Below are positions 1-12,151 of a stretch of 64,000 nucleotides of DNA, one piece after another. Position 1 is the stretch's first letter; each line of letters opens with the position of its first letter. The stretch is from Argopecten irradians (Eukaryota; Mollusca; Bivalvia; Pectinida; Pectinidae): assembly GCF_041381155.1 (NCBI RefSeq), contig NC_091143.1, positions 30,505,331-30,569,330 on the forward strand, written 5' to 3'. The position numbers were made by a program, and so were the translations under genes. The notes beneath the pieces were generated by a model that was given only the letters and a program-made list of their open reading frames with translations, ran no database searches and was not told the origin of the DNA.

Positions 1-1985
1 AGAAAAATTACAACTGCAATCTTCAGGTTCTCTTGATTTCAAGTGTAACTTGAATTGTGTCCTGTCGTGATTCCATTTGGAGATGGATAAATTTGTGATA
101 CAAGGAGAAAATTTCTAATTTCTCTGCCATGTAGCATGATATTGTCTGGACTGATGAATCCTTATGTTTAATAACATGTAAAAAAGTCGTAACCAAAACA
201 CACAAATCTTCAATGTTTCATGAAGGACATTTTAAAATCCATTAAATATAAATTAAAATTTCTCCTAATTAACTTCAGCATACTTAATGTGATATTACAT
301 CATTTCACAAAATGTTTTAAGATGATTGAGTGTTTGTGTGTTAGCTGTTATGATTTTGTCTGTTGGAGTATAGAAGAGAATTGCAATTCCAAACCAAGGG
401 AAGCAACTCTTATCATATTCCTAATCTGTGTTACACAAGTGACTTTGTAATCTTTCACAAATATATTACGAGCTAATTCTTCAAAAAATTAACTTTCACC
501 ATTTTATGATGTCAATCACTACTTTCTGATCATGGTTTTAATTTAAAAACGTTTTGTCATAATCACATCAGTCACTTGTGTTCATTGATTATCTAGTTTT
601 AACACTTATCATTCATATCTGAATGTATTTAGAAATTTGATAGACTGCATTATGTTTTAAATTTCCAACAATGAATTTCATTTTATTCTTGATGTTGTTA
701 TGCATGTTTTGTTATCTGGTTTGAATTTATCAGTTTGATTTAAAGAATCCAAAATCAAAAGTATTATTATGATGAGAAAATATCTGTATTTCTTTTCGAA
801 TGAAAATGGATTCTTAGAATATTTGAAAGGGATGTGATCAATCACATGTTCATGAACAAACAAACAAAACTTTTACCAAAAAAAATGATAATTATGGTGG
901 AAATTACACCAAGTTTGTTTTTAGAATCAATAGAACTATAGAAGAAAGAAAAAAAATTGATGAATAATTTTAATGAGATGTACCCATCCCTGAGAATGTT
1001 CAATTGGTTTTGTTGTTTGAATGAAATTTTTGTATACATGCATCCATATTAACTCATCCTCTGTAGTTACTACATAGGACCATTTCTATAGTCTTGTGTG
1101 GTTCACTTCAGAGGTGCAGGGCTCCATGAATGTTTCAATTTTTGGCCATGTTATGACATGTTTTTAAAACTAACTGTCATACTTTGTCCTGTAAATTGTA
1201 AAAAAAATTAATCTTCTCGTACTACTATTTATGATATTTTTATTGAAATGAAAAGTCATAATTGTCCCGAGAATTGCATGAAACAGGAGCTGACTGTTGC
1301 GTGTGTTTCATTGTGTTTGTCGAGGGCGTTTCCAGCTCTTGGCCAGCTGTAATAGCAAGCAAGCATGTTGTTATATTGTAACCCTGTAGATATCCCTGCT
1401 AGACAAGTGTCATGTTTTACAAAAACAGTCACACTTCTAGTTGATTGCAAGGCACCTCAATCTTTTTCTAAACTAGCACTTTGATGTTTTCAATATTTGC
1501 ATGAGTTATGGTTTTCTCCTAGAGTTTTTATCATTTTTGATTTTCCTTTCTATTTTTTTTTGCATGATTTTTTCTCCTTCTGTTTAATTTTAATGAATTC
1601 TTTATATTTTTCTATTTTTTTTTTAATTATTGGAAATTAATGTTTGGTCAATATGATGAACTGTTATCTAGGTGATTAAATGTTTAAAGTAAAATCTGCA
1701 TGGTCCTGATTGCAAGTTTTTACCTTTATGAAATATTCAAAATAAATTCTTTTTCATATTAAGATCTTCCATTCCAAGCTTTCAGCATGATTCTTTCTGA
1801 ACAGAAGAATTAATTTAAAATGATGTAATTGGTTACATTATAAAGCTGAGCTGGGTTAGAAATGAGAGTAGTTAAATTTTTTTTTTCTCCAATAAAAGAC
1901 ATCTTTCCTGCAATCTTTCTATCTATGTGCCTTTATATAAACATATCTGCGGGTCGCTATAACAACCAATCTTGCCATTTGCCAG
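1..1985 (+). other. Tropomyosin intron 4 (3' part)
   Basis: AT-rich sequence with no coding potential that I can recognise. It ends in the acceptor ATTTGCCAG at 1977-1985. Short ORFs here show no homology by eye. No repeats with clear ends were seen. Confidence 0.6.
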
Positions 1986-2056
1986 GCCGCCCGTAAGCTT
2001 GCTATTACAGAAGTGGACCTTGAGCGTGCCGAGACTCGGTTGGAGGCTGCTGATGC
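1986..2056 (+). CDS. TPM: Tropomyosin exon 5a (canonical)
   Basis: 71 bp, phase 0 in and phase 2 out. Encodes [18 protein letters not shown] followed by LEAAD and a split alanine codon (GC/N). This is the usual molluscan exon 5, with the a/d hydrophobic heptad pattern of tropomyosin. The donor is GC|GTGAGT. The next downstream exon is its alternative 5b, only 153 bp away. Confidence 0.96.
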
Positions 2057-5000
2057 GTGAGTATTCCTCTTCTCGGAATGGTGCACGCCTAGGACAAACA
2101 CAGTGGTCACATGACAGTCATGTGACGATCACCCCGCCATGTTTTTTTTTTGTGTGTTGTGTTTGTAGAACATGTTCCTTTATCCCATTTTATTAACCCC
2201 CTTTTGTAGGCTGCATCCAAACTAAAAATGAGTGAACACATGCGAGATCAGTTAGAGGACCAGGTTGAGGAGTACAGAGCGTGAGTGTTGAAGTTTTATA
2301 CAGTCGGAGTCAACGTCAAACCAAAAAATCAAACAATTTTGGAATTCAAGCTTCGGAATGGAAATCTGTAGTTTGTCATTTTGAATATTGCCCAAAATGG
2401 GCTGAGACATTTCGAAAAAAATTATTGTGATTTAAAGATATTTCTGAAAAAACACAGGATTACCGTACAATATTTTTGGCATTATCTTTATAACAAGACT
2501 TTAATAGTGGAAGCCAGGAAGATAAATTCCAGGAAGATAAATTTCAGCTATAAGTTTAATATCTGTATTAATACTGCACATTTATACTGTTACAGTTTAC
2601 TAGGCCTTTTGTAGAACTATTAGCTGCACATACTTACAGTAATAAAGCATACCTACATGTATGTATCTTTTTAAATACCGGAATATAAAAAACCAAAAGT
2701 TTAGAAGAAATGGTACAGTGAGACAAATTGTAAGATTAACATGCATGCATCTATCTCGCCCATGATAGGGGAAACTTGACTTCAAAAGTTTAAACTCGTT
2801 TGCATATTTTTGTTCAGTTTGCTATCATTTCCTATAGTTTTATGGAAAAGGGGCTTGTATGATAAAGTAGAATGACATCAAAAGATCTACATTTCTAGTC
2901 TCCTGGCTTTATATGCCTTATTCACTCCAGGACATTGAAAGATTTGGTATTCATTGTGAATTCATCAAACATATGGTAGAACAATATTCAAGAAAAATTA
3001 TCCATTCTTATATTGCTCTCCATAACTCAGAAAAGGGAACATTTGGCATAAACCTTTTAGCACTTTTTTTCTATTCATTAAATTTATAAACTCCTCAGAA
3101 TTGATGTGATAAATAGAGTGTCATGCAGAAATTAATTTAGGTGAAAATTCAGCTCGACATTTGCACAATTTTACAGTTTGCAACTTTGGTTCTAAAATCT
3201 GTTACTATGGTAACAGATGTCAGTGAAGTTTCCTCTTAGGCATGCATGATTAACACCCGTGTTCCTTTGCCTGTATGTTGTTGGGAATTATTTCAGCAAA
3301 ATCAAAGCCACAGAGGAAGAATACTATGGTCAGTCAGCTATGGTAAAAACTCTAGAAGCAAATTATCACAAGGTAAGATAAATATAAAGTGATAGTGATA
3401 GGACTGGTATCCAACAAGCTTCAACATTGAATTTCCACATCAAAACGGGGAAGGGCGGGAATATCAAATCTTTAATGGAATGAAGATAATACTTTTATTG
3501 AAATACAATACAGGTGTGGTATTCTATTGATTCAAACACATGGAAATTCAAAAGAACCTTGGAAGATACAATAAACTTAAGATGGTATCCTATTCAGAAA
3601 ATTAAAAAAATAATAATAATAATAAAATAAGTCAAAGAAAATAATTCACATGAATTAATTTTGAAAATTTTCAAAATTTCTGAAATGGATACAAGTAATT
3701 GACCTGCTTAAAACACGGTGCAATTGATTCGTTTTTGTTTGGTCAAGTAGAGCAAGTCTATGTGCTTGCGACGCCTGGCCGAGTAGAATTAACAGAAGAG
3801 TGTTCGCCTGCTGCCTGTCCATGTTTTCGATGTTGGGATTGCTGTCGCCGTCTGCCTGCTGCCTGCTCAAGATCATGTGTTCACAACTAACATTTTGTTG
3901 GAATCATTTGCACTGAGTTTTATTAGACTGTTCTCATCAATTGCATGTTTGGGTCGCTTTTGGCTCTGACCTGTGAAGATGAGAGTAGTCTCCCTTGAGT
4001 GAGTGACCTCCCTTGATCAGTCCCTGATTTAGCCTGCACCTGAAACCCGTTTTAACTGTGTTTGTCCCAGTCCAATTTTCTAAAAATGAAATCTCTGGTC
4101 TTGGTTTGGACCTAGACAACAGATAGGGTATTGTGTACTGATTGTGGCATGATTTGTTCCATAGTGGATTATTTGAAATTTTTAGTATTTAAGCATGATT
4201 TGGTTTTGTTCCATTTTCCATTGCATTCCCAATTCTATACATTTTATTTTGTCAGCTATTCCCATTTTTCAAAAGTTTTTCTTTCATCACATTTTCATTT
4301 CACATTTTGTGCAAGTTTCATTTTTTTTGTTTTACCCTTTTCTTTTATTTATGAATTTCTTTGGAAAAAAGTTTAGAAGTATTTAAAAGTAAAAGTAAAA
4401 AAACTTTGATTTAAACCTAAAGAAGGTCCCATTTCAAAAGACAATGCAAAATGCCATTGTCAAACTATGACGATACCATCAAAGTTTAATAACCTTCCTG
4501 ACTTTCAGGACTAGGTCTTTTCATAGACCTCTAATCATGCAGAAAAAAAAGTGCAAAAAAAAAACCCAATGGAAATCATCCCATATGCCTGTCGATTCTA
4601 ATGAGGGGCAACATGCCATTTTACAGTACATAAACCCATATCTTTTGTACACTTGCAGCAAAGTACTCGAACTCGAAGAAGAGCTCACTGTTGTGGGTGC
4701 AAATATCAAAACCCTTCAGGTGCAAAACGATCAGGTAAGAAGCCCAGGTGGTGTAATCTAGCCAGGTTTAGCGAGGCAATGCCTGCCTGCCGGCGGAGGC
4801 TAAGCAGGCCTGACCTAGGGTCACACTCACTTATGTCACTATAGTAACCGTTTTTGTAAAATTAATATGATTTTGTGTTTTCAGAAAAGTCCTTGAATTG
4901 GAGGAGGAATTGAAGGTGGTGGGCAACAATATGAAATCTTTGGAGATCTCTGAACAAGAGGTAGAAAAAGCGTATCGTGTCAAACAACACCACTCGCATG

Positions 5001-8000
5001 GTGTTTTCATCTGCTTGCCCTAGCATGTTGATGATGAGATTACATGATGCCATGTACACGATCAGTGATCAAATTGTTTTATCCTTATTTTTTATTGTAT
5101 GTTTATATATACACACACCATACAGGAGTGCTTAGTAACTGGTCTGTACAGCAGAAATAGCTTCCCTGCTTTTTGATTGGTTTAAAGTAGACAAATGTTT
5201 AGTCCAGCAGGGTCATGTATTCCTGGATTTTGATTGGATAGAAGTAAGATTGTACCGGCCATGTTTGTACATTATAGATGGAGCCTTCTGCTTGTTGTGT
5301 CAGACCCGAGTAGAACTGGGAGGGCACCATGTAGTTCTGTACAGCGTCTGTGTGCATTCATTTACTATTGTATGTAGATGCATTTTGATGGCAAACATTT
5401 CATTTGGCCTTTGCAACATTTCAAAAAGAACCTTTTTCAAATTGGCCAGACGAAACTGCTGTATATGGAGGTAGGACTAGGTTGCTGAGGGGGGTCTGTC
5501 GCATGTTATATGGCTGATGTTAAATACTTGTACTGTAGAGTTTGCTTTCGAATTGAATGAGACACAGGTATTGATAGTTCTAGACACCCCAGCAGGGTAG
5601 TCAGTAGATGGATAGTTCGGATGCTGTCGACCATCTGTAGCTTATAGTTTGATATAGGTGCATGAACTCAACTGTTTGTGGTACTCACTTTAAGCAAGTT
5701 ATCATTATTATCATTATCATCAAGAGACAACAAGAAAAAATTGAAAACAAAGGAAAAGAAAATCAGAAAGGCTACTTGAAGGAAAATTGCAATATGAACT
5801 CAATCCATAATCTGAAACAAGGATGATTACAAGTTTTTTTTGTGCTACTTCCAAAGAAATATTTTGAGTTATCTCCCCTTTAAAGAAAAAAATGTTTAAA
5901 GTTATCTCCCCTCAGCAGCCATTGACTAAGTTGGTCACAATCCCTCGGTGAGACACAACAATCAGCTTCATGTCTCGTGTACAGTTTGCTAGAAAATGGC
6001 GAATCAAACCCTGGAAAACGACTCATGATGAATTAGTCTTATTATCATTTGGAATTATCTCATATTAGAAGATTTTTTAAACAAAAATATCCTCAAAAAT
6101 GCTCTGAAAGAAAAACAACTGCAAAACAAAATTTGAGACTAATTCATCATTTACTATTCACGGAATCAGCAGTGCAATTTCATAAATTGTGATCAATGAG
6201 AATATCTGAAATATGTGGAGTTGGCGAGTCTATGAACTAATAGGATAGTAGATTTAATGCCTACCAACTGGAATTTTTACACAATATTCCAGGCTGCTAA
6301 TGTTTAGATGTTTTTAAGAATGAAGACATTTTTCTCTTCATCAGATAGGGTACCAGCTCTTTGGCATTTTATGGCTTATTTATAAACACATTTTCTTTCA
6401 TCATAGAGTTAAGAATTTGTATGGATTGAGGACACAAGAATTATTGTAGGATTCTTTCGGCTTAACTAAACAGTATATTACTCTATGCTTCGTAGTTAGC
6501 CGGTATGATAGATGTTTAGTTGCACTGACACCATGCATAACAAAAAGGTTTCTTTGCGTTAATCAAAAGGAATGCGAGATTAAGCTCTCGAAACACACTG
6601 AATTGGACTACTTACCTCTGAGCCAATGAGCAGCTTTGTAACATCTTGTCGTTGTACTATATTGCACATTACATTGACTAACTGTCTATGTTGAATTGCA
6701 AATATGGATGTACACAATATATAACAGTTTCACAACTGGGTGAATTTTTGGGTCGCGATGGGCGATAATGATTGGTTAGTTTTATGTCACGTGTATATCA
6801 GTAGCCTGTTGTCTTGATAGTAGTGTAGTACATTAACCTAGCTAGAAGATCGTCATGTATAAGGCTGGCACAACAATAGAACTAATAAATGGTAATGCTT
6901 CGTATAGCTGAAATCGTCAATATTTCTATTTCAAGGATAGTATGTGGTTAGTAGGAAATTACATGTTCGTTTTGAATGGGACGATCATTATATCCATACA
7001 TGTATATGGTTCTTTGATTTTGTACGAAATTTCAGTCGTTTTGTCTTTTCCTATTTCAACTTCTTGTGGAGTTGATCTTCTTTCAGAACTAAATCTACTA
7101 TCCAACTTTCCTTGAAATAGAACCTGAAGGCATTTTGTGTCAAGTGACATGTATATATTATGTATGTTTATATATATATATTGTAATTTTAACATGAATT
7201 TTGTGTTTAACACAGAGAAATAGCCATCAGGCTGATGAAAAATCACAAATTAAAAGAAATATTCCTATCATTCTCGTCAGCTCTCACATATTTCAGTTTC
7301 ATTGTTGTCAAGTCACAAGAATAGGATAGCTGCAAAAGTAGCTTGAAGGTTTATATTTTAGTATTTGATATAGATATAAGTTTTCTGTGATACTATGATA
7401 ACAATACCAACGAAAATCTGCATCTTGAAAAATTCTAAGCAATGATGAAAAAATTTTGTGAATTAAAAGAAAATGGCAAATTCAGTGATTTTGAAATTTT
7501 GAATTTTCAAGTCTTCAGAAAAGAGGTCTGAAATGTGACATTCCCGTGATCGTTTCATAACAAAAGTGTAGTAAAAATATTTATAGATGTATCTTTGGTA
7601 TTGTTCAAGTGTCTAATCTGTCTTGCAGAATCAGAACTATATATATTTTTGCTATTATGATGCTTCAAATTAATGAGAAAATTTGTTTTATTTTCAGTTC
7701 AATGATTTTCCCTTGACTTTCAGATTTAACTGTTGACATTGTAGTCGATGTTTGATTTGAAATGTAATTGTTACAGTTGTAAATCCAATCTTGTAATTCT
7801 ATGTCGAATATCTCTTTCATCTCTTCTTAATCTCAAACAATTTCTGAGAATTTTTCCTCTTCTGTATTATGACACTCTGCTTCCTCTTTTGGTAGTGATA
7901 GACTTAGGAAATGTATTGTTAATGATATTTGACTCATGCTTTGAGCTTTGTATTTGTTACCAGGCATCACAGAGAGAGGATAGCTACGAGGAAACCATCA

Positions 8001-11000
8001 GAGATCTCACTAAGAGCCTGAAGGATGTAAGTAAATCAGAGTTACTCCCCTTTATTAATCAGTTATCTCCCTGTATTTTTAGAGTTCTCTCCCTTCATAT
8101 AGCAAATGAGTAACATTATGTTTTGTTCATTCGTTCATAATATATCCTTATTTTGAATTAAGATTAGATTATTTGTCATTAGAGTAATTTGTTCTGATAT
8201 AAAACACAAATCGATGTTCATACAATACTTATCTATTTGTTAAAAATTGCAATTAAGTTTCTTTTTCAGATACAGATTTTTATTTTATTTCTTACAAGAA
8301 TGCTTAATGTATTCATTTTAAAGCTTCACTGCTCTGCTCGCTTAACATGCATCCTAGATATATTTGTTTATGTCCTTATAATGTAGTGATGATTTAACAT
8401 TTACTTGATGGACCTTTTTGTTATTCAATTGTAAAGCTTAGGACCATGACAATTTCATGTGTATTACATTATAAGACTGCCAATCCTGGTTTAGTTATAG
8501 CTCTCCCTTCTTGTATTTCATTATTACTAGTCATAGGTTGGAGGGTTTTCTCCATGAACTCTGGCCTTCCACATCTTCTTTACCTAAAAATACCCCCAAA
8601 AGACCCTTGCAGTAAAAGAACAAAATAAACACGACCAACAAACCAAACCATTGTATGAATTGCAGAAAATAACTTTACTACATCCGAGTCTGAGAAATGT
8701 ATTTGTGTATTAATTGGAAATGTTTTTGATTTTAGGCTGAAAACAGGGCCACAGAAGCTGAAAGACAAGTAGTCAAACTTCAGAAGGACGTAGACAGTCT
8801 TGAAGGTAAGATACATTTTATTTCAACACAAACATTAAAGCATGAGTTACTGCATGGCAACATATCAGTTGAAAGCTACATTTGAAAAATAGAATAAAGG
8901 AATAGTTTACAAAAACATTTTTGAATTTAAAAACTCTAAGTTAGAAACAAAATCAGAATGTATTTCCAGAAAAAAATGTATGTAATTTTTCCTGGAAAGT
9001 AAATCATTTCTTGGATCATGATATGAAAAATAAGAATTAAAATTTTTCGAATATTGTATAAAACCTGGAAAAAATCTTTTTCTTTTCCAACACATAAAAG
9101 AGTTAAGTAAATACACATGCACACAAATTGGTTTGTCATACTATTATTAATACAGTAAAAACTCATATAAAGTTTGCATTCAGTGTAATTTTCATCATAC
9201 ATTTGGACACTGTGTTTGTATGTATGTGTGTTTAAAACCTTGACTAACATTACATTATAGAAATGATCATTAATAAGATGCTAAGAAAAATACAAATGTG
9301 TGTTTTTGCCCGTGTGATAACATCAACCTAATCCATTGAATTTGTGTACAACTAACATTTTACTTTCAGAGTGTGTGAAAAGTAAAGTGAACAATTTTAA
9401 TAGTAAAATTGAATGTCATAGAATATGCATCATGATTATAGTGTATAATATTTAGTATGCAGCTCAACCTTATCTCAAAGTCACAAGGCTCCTAATAAAT
9501 TTTGGAGTTTTCTATAAAGAGGTTAAATTAAAAACCCACAAATTTATCAGGGTCTCTGAGTTATATACAAATTGAGTTAAGGTTTCACTGTATACTAAAT
9601 CACAGATGTAGAATCTAAATCACATAACTATCAGTAATACATCTTAATGAATATTCATAGAATCATCAAATTAGATGTGGACTGTTATGGATCCAAATAT
9701 TACTATTTGGGGTTGGGTTTTTTTTCGACAAAAAGAAAGTAAAATCGCATGCTTAGCAGAGAAAACATGACATCTGGATTGGAGTAAAAAAGATGATTGT
9801 CATATGGTTTCAACTTGATCACCTCTGAAGAAACATTTAAACTCTTCTAATTCAAAGGTTAGAAGAGTTCATTAGGACTTTCCGGGGGTCAATAAACCAA
9901 AGACATACTGGTAGTTATGTGATGAATTTACAGTGTTATACTAAACAATAGTTTGTCAGAGCAAACTGTTGACAAAGGACAAATGCATTGAGTGTGTTAC
10001 CTGTTGAATTGTTTGCATGATTTGTGTTTTTACCCCATGCACGTTTTGCAGATTTGAATGACAAAAAGGAACACCAGATGAAGGAATTGAAAGACGAACT
10101 GGACAACACATTGAGTCAGTTGGCGAATTTCTAAGTGAGCAGCTAGACTTATATAGATGACTACTCAATTTGAAAAGGTCTGGTAGAACATATTGTGTTT
10201 TAAGTTATCTGTTAGTTATAAAAAACATCTGATACATAGGTGGAGGTCTTGAATTGATAACCTTCTGATGCGTGGGGGTCTATTTCTGTTCTTATGTACT
10301 TAATTATCAGATCTGAAAATTTACCAGCATAAGCTGTAGTTGTCATACTTCAGGTGAATAGAATATTCTATTTCAGTTTTGTCTTTGAGTTATCACAGAT
10401 ATAATGTAGTTATATGGCAACTGAATCTTAATAAAATCTGAGCATGTTCGTCCAAGTGTGTTAAAGCATGATTCAGTAAGAAAACTAATCTAGTCATCTT
10501 AGGGCATGTCATTACTATTGACGCAATTGTTGAATGCATGAAACAACACGAAAGAAAGTTATTACCAATAGTTATGGACTTTGAAGGTTAAGAACTGTGA
10601 TGAAAAAACTCAAAATGTTACAGACAAAAAGATTTTGCATACCATGTAGATTGATTTGCATGTTCATTCCGCCATTAGAATATAAGGACAATATTAATTA
10701 TGCACTCTATCTCTGGTTGTGTTCATCAAAATTAGATATATATTTTGTTGAGTTCTTATCTCAGATTGAAAACACAGTTTAAATTTTTTTATTTCACAAT
10801 CGTCAAATCAAATATCTGGTGTTTCTGAAGAATCTTTTCTTAGATTAAAGAAGAAAAAATCTACACAGATTGAAGGCAACAACTTAAACTTAATATTAAT
10901 TATTAATACATTGTAATTTTGAGCCCTTCCTTTGGATAAATCATTCTCTTTTGATTCGGTCTAACCTATGATATTTCCACTTTACAGATGAACTGCTTGG

Positions 11001-11070
11001 AGAGAAGGAAAGATACAAGGCAATCAGTGACGAACTGGACCAGACCTTTGCTGAGATTGCTGGTTATTAA
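1986..11070 (+). CDS. TPM: Tropomyosin gene, 3' half (exons 5-9)
   Basis: Tropomyosin is a parallel two-stranded coiled coil that lies along actin filaments and gates myosin access. The exons read here match molluscan tropomyosin from [15 protein letters not shown] to the end [13 protein letters not shown]. Exon sizes (71, 76, 63, 70 and 83 bp) and phases (0, 2, 0, 0, 1) equal those of the conserved animal gene. Coding exons: 1986-2056 or 2210-2280; then 3297-3372, 4659-4734 or 4885-4960; then 7964-8026, 8736-8805, and 10052-10134 or 10988-11070. All have AG acceptors and GT donors. The first half (exons 1-4) is not in the window; 1-1985 holds nothing like it. Alternative exons of one set have the same length and phase, so they must replace each other. 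The window alone allows 2 x 3 x 2 = 12 combinations. Identification is very sure; which combinations are used is not visible. Confidence 0.97.
2106..2126. promoter_or_regulatory. Perfect 10-bp inverted repeat between exons 5a and 5b
   Basis: GTCACATGAC, one base, then GTCATGTGAC. In RNA this would form a short hairpin inside the 153-bp intron that separates the two mutually exclusive exons. The same CACATG/CATGTG core recurs in a cluster at the 3' end of the gene (12457-12595). A role in splicing or in DNA binding (E-box type CANNTG) is only inference. Confidence 0.4.
2210..2280 (+). CDS. TPM: Tropomyosin exon 5b (divergent alternative)
   Basis: 71 bp, same phases as exon 5a, acceptor CTTTTGTAG and donor GC|GTGAGT. 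Encodes [18 protein letters not shown] then VEEYR and the split alanine. It keeps A1, A2, K4, L5 and E9 of exon 5a and an unbroken helical, charged composition, but is otherwise very different. Splicing 5a to 5b would break the frame, and the 153-bp gap is short, so the two should be mutually exclusive. Pure coiled-coil composition and intact splice sites argue against a dead exon. Confidence 0.9.
3297..3372 (+). CDS. TPM: Tropomyosin exon 6a (divergent alternative)
   Basis: 76 bp, acceptor TATTTCAG, donor AAG|GTAAGA. After the split alanine it encodes 25 residues, [18 protein letters not shown] then LEANYHK. Exactly as long as exons 6b and 6c but with little identity to them. It lies directly after 5b, which is divergent in the same way, so 5b and 6a may have arisen and be used as a pair. 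Confidence 0.88.
4659..4734 (+). CDS. TPM: Tropomyosin exon 6b
   Basis: 76 bp, acceptor ACTTGCAG, donor CAG|GTAAGA. Encodes [18 protein letters not shown] then LQVQNDQ, the exon 6 found in many molluscan tropomyosin cDNAs. It is separated from exon 6c by only 150 bp. Confidence 0.96.
4885..4960 (+). CDS. TPM: Tropomyosin exon 6c
   Basis: 76 bp, acceptor GTTTTCAG, donor GAG|GTAGAA. Encodes [18 protein letters not shown] then LEISEQE. It closely resembles exon 6b and is the vertebrate-like version (compare ELEEELKTVTNNLKSLE), so 6b and 6c look like a tandem exon duplication. It cannot be joined to 6b without losing the frame. Confidence 0.95.
4961..7963 (+). other. Tropomyosin intron 6 (to exon 7)
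   Basis: About 3 kb of intron. I see two copies of the phrase GTTATCTCCCC near 5870-5915, a motif that recurs elsewhere in the window, and simple AT stretches near 7150-7180. No extra exon with tropomyosin heptads was found. Confidence 0.6.
7964..8026 (+). CDS. TPM: Tropomyosin exon 7
   Basis: 63 bp, acceptor TTACCAG, donor GAT|GTAAGT. Encodes [18 protein letters not shown] then LKD. Single constitutive exon; no alternative copy is visible between exons 6c and 8. Confidence 0.97.
8736..8805 (+). CDS. TPM: Tropomyosin exon 8
   Basis: 70 bp, acceptor GATTTTAG, donor GAAG|GTAAGA, phase 0 to phase 1. Encodes [18 protein letters not shown] then VDSLE and the first base of an aspartate codon. Matches the conserved region [17 protein letters not shown] of other tropomyosins. 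Confidence 0.97.
10052..10134 (+). CDS. TPM: Tropomyosin exon 9a (alternative C-terminus)
   Basis: 83 bp including the stop TAA at 10132-10134, acceptor TTTTGCAG, phase 1. Encodes (D)[16 protein letters not shown] then [10 protein letters not shown]. Its length equals that of exon 9b. The C-terminal end forms the head-to-tail overlap between tropomyosin molecules on actin, so this alternative end should change polymerisation. No canonical AATAAA was seen soon after its stop, so the polyadenylation site for this form is unknown. Confidence 0.9.
10988..11070 (+). CDS. TPM: Tropomyosin exon 9b (canonical C-terminus)
   Basis: 83 bp with stop TAA at 11068-11070, acceptor CTTTACAG. Encodes (D)[16 protein letters not shown] then [10 protein letters not shown], the usual molluscan C-terminus. 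Confidence 0.97.
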
Positions 11071-12145
11071 TGTATCGAACAAGGACATATTCCCCTCACC
11101 AAATTTATATCATAAATTACGAGGATAGACAGACAAAGAAAAAGACTGTCAAAAGGGATAAAAATACTGTTACATCAGCTTTATACAGCTATTCAAATCG
11201 TCGTGCAAGAATTTGAAAAAAAAATAATATGATGAGAACCTGCCATAGAGGATCCAACAATTCTGTCTTATTGTGTGTTAGGGTTCATATGAGAAATTCC
11301 AAATTTATGTAAATTATTATTATAATAAGAAATGCTATACTCAATGTGACCTTGCCGCGATATTGCGACCCAGCACGAGAGTGAGAGACTAGAGAGTCGG
11401 GACGGATGGGGTCGACCGGGTCTGCTTTTTAACCTCTCCACTCTTTGTGTATTTGTATGTATGTTACTTTGTGATCGGTAAATTTTTTCGAACGCCTGAC
11501 AAACTTCTGCAAAGCTACTACTGTTGGGGGGTAAAATAATGTTTTCATTTCTATATTTATATACAGTGTATATATAACTTGATACATACATGGATTCATA
11601 TTTCGTTATTTTATTATATCATGTTATGACATCGGAACACGACACAAACGATTGTGTTATCCATGCCTGGCGCATTCTGTACTTGAGGCTCGGGAAGGCA
11701 ATGCTAGCGGCACATGGTTACCATTTTAGTAGTAGCTGCGCAGAGGTTTGGTTCAGGAGTACAAAAACCAATCGGGGTAATATTGCGAGATATGACAGTG
11801 GTGGAAATTTGACAGCTTTAGATGTGTAGAGTCGTTTATGTGTAAAAAGATACAAGTTTAGTTGTAGGAATGTATAGGAACTCGCCATTAGATTGGTTGA
11901 AGCTTTTCCATCCTGTAGAAGGTCCTAGAGGGGCGTTCTACATCAGCCCCTCGACATTCAAAAAACGACGACCAAGAAATTCCAGCATTCATTTAAGCCA
12001 CCACATGATTATATTTTTTTTTTCTATTTTTGTTTTATATAAAAAAGACTTAATGGCAATATCCAGACAACGCCATTGTGATTATTATTTTTAAGAAGAA
12101 CTAAATGCTTTAAATTTCCACGGCTTCTTGTCCTGCCCCTATTTA

Positions 12146-12151
12146 AATAAA
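12146..12151 (+). terminator. Poly(A) signal AATAAA (proximal)
   Basis: AATAAA 1.1 kb after the stop of exon 9b, followed by a GT-rich stretch (GGTGTATGTATTATGT), as expected downstream of a cleavage site. Confidence 0.6.

Noticed and set aside
7748-8113. 121-codon ORF over tropomyosin exon 7
   Set aside because: It is the exon read through into both introns; outside 7964-8026 it has no coiled-coil character.
9369-9456. Possible third alternative last exon of tropomyosin (after TACTTTCAG)
   Set aside because: Its reading frame ([13 protein letters not shown]...) lacks a heptad pattern and tropomyosin length (83 bp).
11590-11829. 79-codon ORF in the tropomyosin 3' UTR
   Set aside because: No recognisable domain and inside the predicted UTR.
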